Notes: generated from the letters alone by a model not told the origin. A stretch of 18,633 nt of DNA from Proteobacteria bacterium UBA7447 (GCA_002477475.1 DLPX01000037.1:7338-25970), one strand, 5' to 3'; shown: positions 8,251 to 16,081, numbered from the stretch's first letter. A program made the numbers and translations.

Positions 8251-8703
8251 TCAGAGTGCAAGCGTATAGACGAGTGCATCCTCTTTCTTCGGGGGGCCAT
8301 AGTACTGTTCACGAAGACTGAGGAATTCAAACCCTGCCATTTCGTAGATGGCCCTTGCCCGCAGATTACTGGGCCGCACTTCAAGCAAGACGCGCTCCAC
8401 CCCTTGTACTCTGGCGATCCTCGCCACTTTCGTGAGAAGCTGTCGAGCAAATCCTTGGCGTTGCCGAGCGGGCGAAATAGCGATGTTCAAAAGATGCGCC
8501 TCCCCAGGCCCGAGTGAAAAAATGGCGTATCCAAATACCTTTTCAGCCTGTAACACCCAGCACTCATACTCCGCACGAAGACAGTCTCTGAAGATTCCAG
8601 GACTCCAAGGCGCGGGGGAGACTTCCGCCTCCAGAGCGGCGACGGCCTCAATGTCAGCCTCCTGCATCTGGACGATCCGTGCCCCGCCCTGCACTAAAGA
8701 CAC
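8251..8703 (-). CDS. rimI: Ribosomal protein bS18 alanine N-acetyltransferase RimI
   Basis: RimI is a GNAT enzyme that acetylates the N-terminus of bS18, whose gene rpsR lies in the same window. The 150-residue product (148 in E. coli) has the acetyl-CoA loop in SPARQRQGFARQLL at 77-90, the catalytic-type E108 in LLEVRPSN, and Y120 in RAIYEMAGFEFLSLREQYY. The start is uncertain: GTG at 8703 leaves a 9-nt gap after the uracil-DNA glycosylase stop, while GTG at 8694 has better spacing from the GGGAG Shine-Dalgarno. A GNAT of another specificity is less likely given the YY ending and the neighbouring glycosylase gene. Confidence 0.9.
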   Translation of the reverse strand: MSLVQGGARIVQMQEADIEAVAALEAEVSPAPWSPGIFRDCLRAEYECWVLQAEKVFGYAIFSLGPGEAHLLNIAISPARQRQGFARQLLTKVARIARVQGVERVLLEVRPSNLRARAIYEMAGFEFLSLREQYYGPPKKEDALVYTLAL

Positions 8704-8712
8704 TCCCTGCGC

Positions 8713-9396
8713 CTAGGTCAATAGCGAACGGGCCAACAACAGATCTTCCCATGTCTTGCTCTTTGCGGCCGGAGAGCGAAGTAGATAGGCGGGATGATAG
8801 GTGACGACCAGAGGGGCTGAGGTCTCACCAAAGTTGTGCGGACGCCCCCGAAGTTGTACTAGGTTCTGATCAGAATCGAGCAGTACCTGGGCGGCGAAAC
8901 GCCCCATAGCTACGATGATTTCTGGCTGTACCAGATCGATCTGTCTGTGAAGAAAAGGGGCACACTCGCGGACCTCTTGTCCGAAGGGATCCCGATTGTT
9001 CGGGGGCCGACATTTGAGGACATTTGCAATATAGACATCGTCTCGCGACAGGCGGATGCTATTGAGCATCGCCCCCAACAGGACCCCCGCTCTGCCGACG
9101 AATGGCAGTCCCTGCTTGTCTTCTTCCGCGCCAGGCGCTTCTCCAACAAACATCCAGCGCGCGGCCGCACTCCCCGACCCAAAGACAACCTTGCCCCGTG
9201 TTCGATGGAGTCCACAGCGCCTACACCCATCGGCTTCTCGAGCGAGGACAGCAAGATTCCCCAAATTCGCCTTCAGACTACCGTCCCGAAAATGCTGCTC
9301 CTTATTTGAAGGGAATTTAGTCCTGTCGGTGGATTGCGAACCAAAACGCCACCGGGTCAACCCCATTTCCCGAAGATAAGGCCCATGTTGATCCAT
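8713..9396 (-). CDS. Uracil-DNA glycosylase, family 4/5-like (iron-sulfur)
   Basis: The enzyme excises uracil produced by cytosine deamination and starts base excision repair. The 227-residue protein has the motif A-like GEAPGAEEDKQGLPFVGRAG at 85-104 and motif B HPAYLLRSP at 201-209. Four cysteines, C58, C61, C129 and C145, are spaced like the [4Fe-4S] ligands of thermophile family 4 enzymes. This group is unrelated in motif to the E. coli Ung type. Residues 1-45 before the catalytic domain look variable, but MDQHGPYLREMGLTRW is typical of proteobacterial members, which supports the ATG at 9396. It lies 9 nt after leuA and 9 nt before rimI, so the three are probably co-transcribed. Confidence 0.9.
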   Translation of the reverse strand: MDQHGPYLREMGLTRWRFGSQSTDRTKFPSNKEQHFRDGSLKANLGNLAVLAREADGCRRCGLHRTRGKVVFGSGSAAARWMFVGEAPGAEEDKQGLPFVGRAGVLLGAMLNSIRLSRDDVYIANVLKCRPPNNRDPFGQEVRECAPFLHRQIDLVQPEIIVAMGRFAAQVLLDSDQNLVQLRGRPHNFGETSAPLVVTYHPAYLLRSPAAKSKTWEDLLLARSLLT

Positions 9397-9405
9397 CGGA
9401 CAGAT

Positions 9406-10953
9406 TTAGATGGTCTCTCCGCTCTGCGGATTGAAACGCTGGGGGCTGACCTGAAGTTTGTTCACTCCATTGATGTAAGCCTTAACCGACGCCACGACAA
9501 TGTCGGTATCGGCGCCCTGCCCGTTCACGATCCGGCCATCCTCTTGTAACCTGACGCTCACTTCACCTTGGGAATCAGACCCGGCGGTAATTGCATTAAC
9601 CGAGTACAACACGAGATTCCGCGCACCTGGCACGACCGCCTCAACCGCCTTGAATGCCGCATCAACCAGTCCATCGCCTTCCGCCCGGCTAGAGCAGGCC
9701 TCACCCTCGCATTCTAGGGACAGCTCCGCAACGGGGACACCGCCCGTCTCAGAGGTCGTTTTCAGCCCGATAAATCGAATGGCCTCTGGCCTCTCCTGCG
9801 CGGCGCCTTCTCCAGCCAAGACCTGCAGGTCATCATCAAAGATTTCATGCTTCTTATCCGCAAGCGCCTTAAATCGGCCAAAAGCTGAGTTGAGCTCGGC
9901 TTCGCTCTCAAACTCGATATTCAACGCCGACATCCGGTCCCGAAACGCGGTTCTGCCTGAGTGCTTGCCGAGGACGATCTGGTTTGCTGACCAACCCACG
10001 TCCTCGGCCCGCATAATCTCGTAGGTGTCCCGTTGTTTCAGGACACCGTCCTGGTGGATGCCGGCTTCATGAGCGAATGCATTCGCCCCGACAATCGCCT
10101 TATTGGGCTGAACCGGAAAACCCGTGATGCTTGACACCATCCGGCTCGCGGGAAGAATCTGTGTGGTATCGATTTCCGTATCGCAGGAGAAAACGTCCTG
10201 ACGGGTTCTCACCGCCATGACAACCTCCTCGAGAGAGGCGTTTCCTGCTCGCTCACCCAGACCATTAATCGTGCACTCTACCTGGCGCGCTCCTCCTTGT
10301 ACTGCGGCAAGGGAGTTTGCGACCGCGACACCGAGGTCGTTGTGACAATGCACGGAAAAGACAGCTTTATCTGAGTTTGGAATACGCGCCATCAGCCGAG
10401 TAAAAAGATCCCCAAATTGATGAGGCATCGTATAACCCACCGTGTCAGGAATATTAACCGTTCGGGCACCTGCGTCGATCACCGCCTCAAAGACTCTGCA
10501 GAGAAAATCCTCATCGGATCGGCCCGCATCTTCCGCCGAGAACTCAACGTCATCCACGGCATCTCTCGCCTGGCGAACCGCCTGCACAGCCTTCTCGAGA
10601 ACATCCTCGGGCGACATCCGGAGTTTGGCCTTCATATGGATTGGGGAAGTGGCAATGAAGGTGTGAATCCTCGGTGCATTCGCACCCTTGACCGCCTCAG
10701 CGGCTTTCTCAACGTCGACAGAATTTGCTCTGGCCAAGCCGCAGATTCGACTCTCACGAATCTCCTTGGCGACCATCTTGACCGCGTCTGAGTCACCCGG
10801 ACTGGCTGCGGGAAACCCCGCCTCAATAATGTCGACCTTGAGTTTCTCTAGTTGGCGCGCAATCCGGATTTTCTCCGCTGCTGTCATTGAAGCGCCGGGG
10901 CTCTGCTCACCGTCGCGCAAAGTGGTGTCAAAAATGTATAGGTGGTCGTTCAT
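9406..10953 (-). CDS. leuA: 2-isopropylmalate synthase
   Basis: LeuA condenses 2-ketoisovalerate with acetyl-CoA, the committed step of leucine synthesis, and is normally inhibited by leucine. The 515 residues (523 in E. coli) hold the TIM-barrel motif DTTLRDGEQ with R13 and metal ligand D14, the HCHND metal site with H202 and H204, N238 in GERAGNASLEE, and HEAGIHQDG at 295-303. The C-terminal part (about 385-510) is the regulatory LeuA dimer domain, so feedback control is expected. The ATG at 10953 has a GGAGA Shine-Dalgarno. It is downstream of pssA after a 262-bp gap holding its own promoter and a candidate attenuator, and upstream of the uracil-DNA glycosylase gene. Confidence 0.97.
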   Translation of the reverse strand: MNDHLYIFDTTLRDGEQSPGASMTAAEKIRIARQLEKLKVDIIEAGFPAASPGDSDAVKMVAKEIRESRICGLARANSVDVEKAAEAVKGANAPRIHTFIATSPIHMKAKLRMSPEDVLEKAVQAVRQARDAVDDVEFSAEDAGRSDEDFLCRVFEAVIDAGARTVNIPDTVGYTMPHQFGDLFTRLMARIPNSDKAVFSVHCHNDLGVAVANSLAAVQGGARQVECTINGLGERAGNASLEEVVMAVRTRQDVFSCDTEIDTTQILPASRMVSSITGFPVQPNKAIVGANAFAHEAGIHQDGVLKQRDTYEIMRAEDVGWSANQIVLGKHSGRTAFRDRMSALNIEFESEAELNSAFGRFKALADKKHEIFDDDLQVLAGEGAAQERPEAIRFIGLKTTSETGGVPVAELSLECEGEACSSRAEGDGLVDAAFKAVEAVVPGARNLVLYSVNAITAGSDSQGEVSVRLQEDGRIVNGQGADTDIVVASVKAYINGVNKLQVSPQRFNPQSGETI

Positions 10954-10978
10954 GCTGGTTCTCCGCGAATCAAGGCCT

Positions 10979-11016
10979 AAAAGATTTCCTGAGCGTCCTT
11001 GGCAAGGAGGCTGAGG
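10979..11016 (-). terminator. Terminator-like hairpin in leuA leader
   Basis: On the minus strand the 29-nt segment 11016-10988 folds into a hairpin of 11 pairs with two C-C mismatches and a GCC loop: CCT-AGC-TCCTT pairs with AAGGA-GCT-AGG. It is followed by AAA and then TCTTTT (10984-10979). The T-run is short, so this is at best a weak intrinsic terminator. It ends about 25 nt before the leuA start, where an attenuator would lie. Confidence 0.45.
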
Positions 11017-11045
11017 ATGGGTTCGGGGATTTGAAGGAGGTAAGT

Positions 11046-11159
11046 TTAGTGCGCCTGCAGGCGCAGTAGGCCGTACAGGTTAGAAAGCAATCCAGTCGGA
11101 AATTGCTCGTCTGTACAGACACCAAAGCGGAGGCTGAAGGGGTATTGATGCGACCTCAT
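11046..11159 (-). CDS. Candidate leucine-rich leader peptide upstream of leuA
   Basis: A 37-codon ORF, ATG at 11159 to TAA, lies between the predicted leuA promoter and leuA. Its second half has six leucines in eleven residues (24-34: LLSNLYGLLRL) with codons TTG, CTT, CTG, CTA, CTG, CTG. This pattern suits a leader peptide whose translation senses leucyl-tRNA. Codons 32-37 lie inside a 16-nt palindrome, and a terminator-like hairpin follows. The predicted transcription start falls almost on the ATG, so initiation would be nearly leaderless; the frame is also open further up to a GTG at 11219, which overlaps the pssA stop. No protein family is recognised, and coding is unproven. Confidence 0.4.
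   Translation of the reverse strand: MRSHQYPFSLRFGVCTDEQFPTGLLSNLYGLLRLQAH
11050..11065. repeat. 16-bp perfect palindrome in leuA leader
   Basis: TGCGCCTGCAGGCGCA is a perfect palindrome that can form a 6-bp GC-rich stem with a TGCA loop in RNA. It overlaps the last codons of the candidate leader ORF. It could be a pause or attenuation hairpin or an operator; no U-run follows it. Confidence 0.6.
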
Positions 11160-11165
11160 CACGGC

Positions 11166-11194
11166 AGTATAGCGCTGGCTCGACGGGCTGGCAA
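11166..11194 (-). promoter_or_regulatory. Putative sigma70 promoter for leuA
   Basis: On the minus strand, TTGCCA (11194-11189) and TATACT (11171-11166) are separated by 17 bp, each matching five of six consensus bases. It lies just after the pssA stop, with the predicted start near 11159, giving a leader of about 205 nt before leuA. This suggests leuA can be expressed apart from the upstream ilv-psd-pssA genes. Confidence 0.6.
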
Positions 11195-11215
11195 AGCCTA
11201 TCCTGAACGCAGCTT

Positions 11216-12043
11216 TCACTGCGGACGTCCGGCCCCGGTCTCTTGGGGTTTCTGGGGAGCGTCATCGCCCCCCCCTTCGTCTCCCGTGCTTTGGAATACG
11301 CTCTCTCCCGCCCTTCTATGCAGCACCCAACCAAATGCGCCAGAGACAGCATAAACAGAAAAGATAACGAAAAGTATCGCCGGTGGATCAAAAGAAACCA
11401 GGACAAACACCATAACCAGCGCCAGCACTGCAACAAAAGGCACCCGGTGCTTCAAGTCGAGATCCTTGAAGCTTCGATAGGGCATCGCGCTGACCATAGC
11501 AAACGCGAGTAACGCCATCAAAACCAACCCTGCTACGTTAAAGGACACTCCAGCGACGGCATAACTCTCGGCGGTCCATATCGCCGCCGCCAGCAGTACC
11601 GCGGCCGCAGGGCAAGGTAGGCCCTGGAAATAACGCTTGCTCGGGGTGTCCTGAGTGTTAAATCGGGCTAAACGCAGGGCGGTCGTCGCCACATAAGCAA
11701 AAGCGATGAGCCACCCTGCCTTACCGAGAGACTGAAGTCCCCACTCGAAAAGGATCAACGCGGGCGCCAGACCAAATGCGACCAAATCGACTAGCGAATC
11801 ATATTCCTTCCCGAAATCGCTTGCGGTATTCGTCATGCGCGCGACACGACCATCCAGCATGTCCAATACCGCCGCGACTATGACGGCGACGGCCGCATTT
11901 CCAAAATTTCCCACTGTTGATTGGATGATGGCGTAGAACGCCGCGAACAGGCTGGCAGTGGTGAATAGATTCGGCAGGATGTAGATTCCTTTGGGCCGCT
12001 TGTCTTGCTGGTCAAGCGGTGTGACTTTGTTTAACTTAGACAT
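11216..12043 (-). CDS. pssA: CDP-diacylglycerol--serine O-phosphatidyltransferase
   Basis: PssA is an integral membrane enzyme that makes phosphatidylserine from CDP-diacylglycerol and serine. The 275-residue protein belongs to the CDP-alcohol phosphatidyltransferase family, not the E. coli phospholipase D-like type. The catalytic signature is complete: D61, D64, G65, A68, R69, G78, D82, D86. Several hydrophobic segments are evident (roughly 26-42, 48-60, 85-103, 108-124, 145-160, 165-185, 203-220 and 222-240). A hydrophilic, Gly/Asp/Gln-rich tail of about 30 residues closes the protein. The start at 12043 overlaps the end of psd by 8 nt, implying coupled translation with the next enzyme of the pathway. 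Confidence 0.94.
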   Translation of the reverse strand: MSKLNKVTPLDQQDKRPKGIYILPNLFTTASLFAAFYAIIQSTVGNFGNAAVAVIVAAVLDMLDGRVARMTNTASDFGKEYDSLVDLVAFGLAPALILFEWGLQSLGKAGWLIAFAYVATTALRLARFNTQDTPSKRYFQGLPCPAAAVLLAAAIWTAESYAVAGVSFNVAGLVLMALLAFAMVSAMPYRSFKDLDLKHRVPFVAVLALVMVFVLVSFDPPAILFVIFSVYAVSGAFGWVLHRRAGESVFQSTGDEGGGDDAPQKPQETGAGRPQ

Positions 12044-12692
12044 GTTGAGCCGAATTCTTTCTCAGTCGGGCGATGATATCAGTGCCGGACAGCACCCATT
12101 TCCCAGCTTTGGCCACGATTTCTGAATCCGGGGGCAGATAGACGTCCACCCTTGAGCCGAAACGGATAAATCCGTAGCGCTCTCCACGGCTGACTTTGTC
12201 CCCAACTTGTACGTACGTGAGGATGCGACGTGCCACCAGTCCCGCAATCTGGACACAGCTGACGACGGACCCGTCATTGGATTTTATCCGAATGGCGCAA
12301 CGCTCATTCTGGGAGGACGCCTTCTCCAGTTCCGCGTTAAGAAACTGGCCTTGGTGATACTGTCGGTCAAGAATCTCACCGTCGATCGGAATTCGATTCG
12401 AATGAACAGAGAAAATGTTCATAAATATACTGACCCGCGTACTGGGCTCGCCGGAAAACGGATCAACACTAGGTTGAATCGCGACGACCCGTCCGTGCGC
12501 TGGAGATACGATCGCGCCAGGTAAGTCTGGTATCGCTCGGGGCGGGTCACGAAAGAACTGGAGCACCAGCAAAGCCACGATCCAAAATGGCAGGGCTATC
12601 CACAGCCCAGCCAACGCGTGGACCAGCATGGCCACGGCAATCGCAAGAAGGATGCGAGTCCAGCCCTCACGCGCGATAACAGGATGGGGCAT
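12036..12692 (-). CDS. psd: Phosphatidylserine decarboxylase proenzyme (short type)
   Basis: Psd converts phosphatidylserine to phosphatidylethanolamine. It is made as a proenzyme that cuts itself before a serine to form the pyruvoyl cofactor. The 218-residue short form has an N-terminal membrane segment (about 14-45), FFRDPPR, SVHSNRIP with H97, QIAGLVARRI, and the cleavage motif RFGSRVDVYLP with G179-S180. One oddity: the usual SPADG motif reads SPAHG, so His66 stands where the triad Asp (D90 in E. coli) is expected. The ATG at 12692 gives the standard MPHPVIAREGW beginning; a GTG at 12722 would add ten residues. The short Psd type in an ilvC-psd-pssA arrangement is common in proteobacteria. 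Confidence 0.93.
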   Translation of the reverse strand: MPHPVIAREGWTRILLAIAVAMLVHALAGLWIALPFWIVALLVLQFFRDPPRAIPDLPGAIVSPAHGRVVAIQPSVDPFSGEPSTRVSIFMNIFSVHSNRIPIDGEILDRQYHQGQFLNAELEKASSQNERCAIRIKSNDGSVVSCVQIAGLVARRILTYVQVGDKVSRGERYGFIRFGSRVDVYLPPDSEIVAKAGKWVLSGTDIIARLRKNSAQHV

Positions 12693-12734
12693 AAGAGGGG
12701 TCCGGCGGGGCACCCTGAACACCAGAACCGGTGA

Positions 12735-13751
12735 TCAGTTCCGTGTCTTGTCGACCAGTTTGCCTTTTTGAATCCAGGGCATCATTGCGCGCAGACCCTC
12801 TCCTACCGCCTCGATCTGATGCTCCCGACCCTTCTGACGCAAGCCTTGAAAATTGGCACCTCCAGAGCGGCTTTCCTCCATCCACTCTCTTGCAAATTCT
12901 CCAGACTGGATCTCGCTGAGTATTTTCTTCATCTGCGCTTTCACCTCAGGGGTGACTACCCGTGGTCCGCGGGTCACATCCCCGTACTCCGCTGTATTGG
13001 AGATCGAATAGCGCATGTTGGCAATACCGCCTTCGTAGATCAAATCGACGATCAGCTTGGTTTCGTGAAGACACTCGAAGTAGGCCATCTCGGGAGCGTA
13101 ACCTGCTTCAACCAAGGTCTCGAACCCGGCTTGAATAAGGGAAGTGAGCCCACCACAAAGTACGGTTTGTTCCCCAAAGAGGTCTGTCTCGGTTTCCTCT
13201 TTGTAGGTCGTTTCAATAATACCGGCCCGGCCGCCCCCGATAGCACTCGCATAAGACAGCGCCGTCGCTCGGGCGGATCCACTCGCGTCCTGCTGAATGG
13301 CTATAAGACAGGGCACCCCTCCTCCTTCGGCATAGGTGGATCGAACCAGGTGTCCCGGACCCTTGGGCGCAATCATGATTACATCGACCGAACTGTCAGG
13401 TTCAATAAAACCAAAATGGACGTTGAAGCCATGGGCGAATGCCAAAGCAGCACCCGGCTTCAGATTCGCCGCAACCTCACTTTCATAAAGTTCCGCGGCA
13501 AGTTCGTCTGGCACCAGCATCATCACCACGTCCGCAGCTGCCACCGCATTCGCGACCGTGTCCACCCGCAGTCCCGAGGTAACCGCTTTGTCGCGAGAGG
13601 AAGAATCCTCACGCAGTCCGACCACCACATCGACACCGCTGTCACGTAAATTGTTTGCGTGGGCGTGTCCTTGGGAACCGTATCCGATCACGGCAACGGA
13701 CTTTGCGGAAATGATACCGAGGTCGGCGTCGTTATCGTAATAGATTTTCAT
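12735..13751 (-). CDS. ilvC: Ketol-acid reductoisomerase (class I)
   Basis: IlvC isomerises and reduces acetolactate or acetohydroxybutyrate to the dihydroxy acids of the valine/leucine and isoleucine pathways, using NAD(P)H and Mg2+. At 338 residues it has the canonical class I length. The Rossmann motif GYGSQG is at 23-28, with a three-serine stretch in the following cofactor loop (LREDSSSRDKA). Other conserved segments are FAHGFNVHFG, APKGPGHLVR, KEETETDLFGEQTVLCGG and FECLHETKLIVDLIYEGG, which supply the acidic metal ligands. The ATG at 13751 has a GGAG Shine-Dalgarno 7-8 nt upstream, favoured over the adjacent TTG at 13754. It follows ilvH by 57 bp within the cluster. Confidence 0.97.
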   Translation of the reverse strand: MKIYYDNDADLGIISAKSVAVIGYGSQGHAHANNLRDSGVDVVVGLREDSSSRDKAVTSGLRVDTVANAVAAADVVMMLVPDELAAELYESEVAANLKPGAALAFAHGFNVHFGFIEPDSSVDVIMIAPKGPGHLVRSTYAEGGGVPCLIAIQQDASGSARATALSYASAIGGGRAGIIETTYKEETETDLFGEQTVLCGGLTSLIQAGFETLVEAGYAPEMAYFECLHETKLIVDLIYEGGIANMRYSISNTAEYGDVTRGPRVVTPEVKAQMKKILSEIQSGEFAREWMEESRSGGANFQGLRQKGREHQIEAVGEGLRAMMPWIQKGKLVDKTRN

Positions 13752-13808
13752 CAATATGCTCCAACGCGCCCTGGGGACGCCGGTTAAAATAGGACCCTAG
13801 CACCATCG

Positions 13809-14300
13809 CTACAGTCTGAGAGATCGTTCCCCGCGTGCAATACCCGAGACACCCGATCGAACCACTTCGAGGATATCGGTCGCGGGCATCGCGCCTAGAA
13901 ATGCATCCAGTTTGTCTCCAGGGCCGGTGAGCTCAATCGTATAGGTCTCGCCGTCGACATCGATGATGCGCCCGCGGAAGATATCGACCAGACGTTTGAT
14001 CTCTTCACGGGCTGCGCCTTCCGCTGCCACCTTGAGCAGCACCAACTCCCGCTCAATATGCCGGCCCTCCGTGAGGTCCATCAGACGAACCACATCGATC
14101 AACTTGTTCAATTGCTTGGTAATCTGCTCGATGATCTGCTCAGACCCATGAGTGACAATCGTCATCCTGGAAAGCGAGTTATCATCCGTCGGAGCGACCG
14201 TCAAGGATTCAATATTGTAGCCGCGCGCCGAAAAGAGTCCGGCAATGCGAGACAACGCTCCCGCCTCGTTTTCCACAAGGATCGAAATTATTCGGCGCAT
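13809..14300 (-). CDS. ilvH: Acetohydroxyacid synthase small (regulatory) subunit
   Basis: IlvH activates the catalytic subunit IlvI and makes it sensitive to valine. Its 163 residues equal the E. coli IlvH length. The N-terminal ACT domain is clear: ISILVENEAGALSRIAGLFS then RGYNIESLTVAPT, the region that binds valine in homologues. The C-terminal part (about 80-163) includes ERELVLLKV and FRGRIIDV. Its ATG lies 3 nt after the ilvI stop, consistent with coupled synthesis of the two subunits. Confidence 0.97.
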   Translation of the reverse strand: MRRIISILVENEAGALSRIAGLFSARGYNIESLTVAPTDDNSLSRMTIVTHGSEQIIEQITKQLNKLIDVVRLMDLTEGRHIERELVLLKVAAEGAAREEIKRLVDIFRGRIIDVDGETYTIELTGPGDKLDAFLGAMPATDILEVVRSGVSGIARGERSLRL

Positions 14301-14303
14301 TAG

Positions 14304-16040
14304 CTATGCAAGCTCCCGTTCTGCAGGCGCAGAACCGTCTGGCAAGGGCTTTAGCACCATTTCGTTGTGGCCGGCCCCAGCGGCAATCATGGGATACACG
14401 TTCTCTGTCTGATCCGTGACAAAGTCCAGGAAGAAGAGTTGATCTTTTTTCGCGAACGCATCGCGCAGGGCGCCTTCGACGTCCGATGGTTTCTCAATCC
14501 GTAGGCCCGTGTGACCAAAACTCGATGCCAGCTCTACGAAATCCGGCAGTGAATCCATGTAGGAGTGGGAGTAACGACGATCATAGAAAAATTCCTGCCA
14601 TTGCCGAACCATCCCCATATAACGGTTGTTAAGGTTTATGATCTTGATCGGCAAGTCGTATTGCCTACATGTGGATAACTCCTGAATACACATCATGATG
14701 CTGGCTTCTCCGGTCACGCAAGCTACCGGTGCCTCCGGATGGGCTAGTTGAACGCCAATTGCGGAGGGAAGTCCAAAGCCCATCGTACCCAAGCCGCCGG
14801 AATTAATCCAGCGACGGGGTTTATTAAAGCCATAATATTGAGCAGCCCACATTTGGTGCTGCCCGACGTCCGAAGTGACAAACGCATCGCCCAAAGTTAC
14901 TTGGTGAAGTTTTTCGATAACGAACTGCGGTTTTATAACTGTCTCACTTGCATCGTAAGCAAACGACTTTCGCAGTCGCCAATCTTCTATCCTCGTCCAC
15001 CATTCAGATAAAACTTCTGGATCCGGTCTGTTGACAGAATTCTCCAGAGCACTGTGTAGTTGCTCGAGAGCTGCTGATGCGTCTCCAACAATCGGTATCT
15101 CAACAGGAACGTTCTTTCCAATAGAAGCTGGGTCGATATCAATATGGATTATTTTTGCGTTTGGTGAGAACTTCTTCAGATCGCCCGTCACCCGGTCATC
15201 AAAACGTGCGCCGACTGCCAGCATGACGTCACATTCATACATAGCCATATTTGACTCATATGTACCGTGCATCCCAAGCCAGCCCACAAAGCAAGGATGA
15301 TCAAACGAAAGAGACCCAAGACCCATAAGTGTGTTGGTGCAAGGGAACCCAAGATAATCAACCAGTTTCGTTAATTGTTTCGCCCCTCCAGAGAGAACTA
15401 CTCCACCTCCAGTGTAAATAATGGGACGGCGGGCTTGTAGAAGCAGTTCCGCAGCTCGGGAGATCTGTTTTGGATGTGCAGTATGGGCTGGAAAATATGA
15501 ACGAATCTGGACATCTTGTGGGTAGGCATACTCGGTAGCGTGTGCGGTAATATCTTTCGGAATATCGACGACGACTGGGCCTGGTCGCCCCGAATTAGAA
15601 ATAAAAAATGCCTTCTTAATCGTTGAGGCAAGATCCTTGACATCTCTTACGAGAAAATTATGCTTAACGCATGGACGGGTGATCCCGACCGTATCAACCT
15701 CTTGGAAGGCATCGTCACCAATAAGGTGAGTTGGAACTTGACCGCACAACACAACCATTGGAATCGAATCCATAAAAGCGGTCGCGATTCCCGTAACCGC
15801 ATTGGTAACGCCAGGGCCTGAAGTGACCAGCACCACCCCGGGCTTCCCCGTTGCGCGGGCATACCCGTCGGCGGCATGGGTTGCGGCCTGTTCGTGCCTC
15901 ACCAGGATGTGGCGAACATCTTCCTGACTATAAAATGCGTCGTAAATATGAAGCGCCGCGCCTCCGGGATAACCGAAGACTAATTCGACACCTTCATCTT
16001 TTAAACTTTGGACGACGATCTGTGCGCCGGTCAGCTCCAT
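14304..16040 (-). CDS. ilvI: Acetohydroxyacid synthase large (catalytic) subunit
   Basis: IlvI is the ThDP-, FAD- and Mg2+-dependent enzyme that joins pyruvate with pyruvate or 2-ketobutyrate, the first common step of branched-chain amino acid synthesis. From the ATG at 16040 it is 578 residues (574 in E. coli IlvI). The catalytic glutamate E50 is in VRHEQAATHAADGYARATG. The ThDP/metal motif runs from GEA at 444-446 to N471-N472 in INLNNRYMGMVRQWQ. The start is supported by GAGG 7 nt upstream and the usual MELTGAQIVVQSL beginning; an earlier start at 16103 adds 21 unrelated residues. The block at about 14820-15680 has lower GC than the rest. It heads the cluster, with a promoter and a hairpin upstream. 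Confidence 0.97.
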   Translation of the reverse strand: MELTGAQIVVQSLKDEGVELVFGYPGGAALHIYDAFYSQEDVRHILVRHEQAATHAADGYARATGKPGVVLVTSGPGVTNAVTGIATAFMDSIPMVVLCGQVPTHLIGDDAFQEVDTVGITRPCVKHNFLVRDVKDLASTIKKAFFISNSGRPGPVVVDIPKDITAHATEYAYPQDVQIRSYFPAHTAHPKQISRAAELLLQARRPIIYTGGGVVLSGGAKQLTKLVDYLGFPCTNTLMGLGSLSFDHPCFVGWLGMHGTYESNMAMYECDVMLAVGARFDDRVTGDLKKFSPNAKIIHIDIDPASIGKNVPVEIPIVGDASAALEQLHSALENSVNRPDPEVLSEWWTRIEDWRLRKSFAYDASETVIKPQFVIEKLHQVTLGDAFVTSDVGQHQMWAAQYYGFNKPRRWINSGGLGTMGFGLPSAIGVQLAHPEAPVACVTGEASIMMCIQELSTCRQYDLPIKIINLNNRYMGMVRQWQEFFYDRRYSHSYMDSLPDFVELASSFGHTGLRIEKPSDVEGALRDAFAKKDQLFFLDFVTDQTENVYPMIAAGAGHNEMVLKPLPDGSAPAERELA

Positions 16041-16066
16041 TAGCGAACCTCGATAAAAGTTGGGTA

Positions 16067-16081
16067 CTAGGGATCCCCTAG
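16067..16081. repeat. Inverted repeat between ilvI promoter and start
   Basis: CTAGGG-ATC-CCCTAG is a perfect 6-bp inverted repeat with a 3-bp spacer, lying about 27 bp before the ilvI ATG inside the predicted 5' leader. It is not followed by a U-run, so it is not a terminator. A hairpin or an operator is possible. Confidence 0.4.

Noticed and set aside
11046..11219. 57-codon ORF from GTG at 11219 overlapping the pssA stop
   Set aside because: It is in frame with the candidate leader ORF, but the extra codons span the predicted promoter and resemble no known protein; the shorter ATG form is more plausible.
12768..13649. Open frame of 293 codons on the plus strand opposite ilvC
   Set aside because: It lies wholly antisense to an intact, canonical ilvC, shows no recognisable domain, and is the usual mirror frame of a GC-rich gene.
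14703..14708. GEA instead of GDG/GDA in the ThDP motif of IlvI
   Set aside because: A Glu at this place is, to my knowledge, common in proteobacterial IlvI (for example the GEGSIQM form), so it is not an active-site loss.
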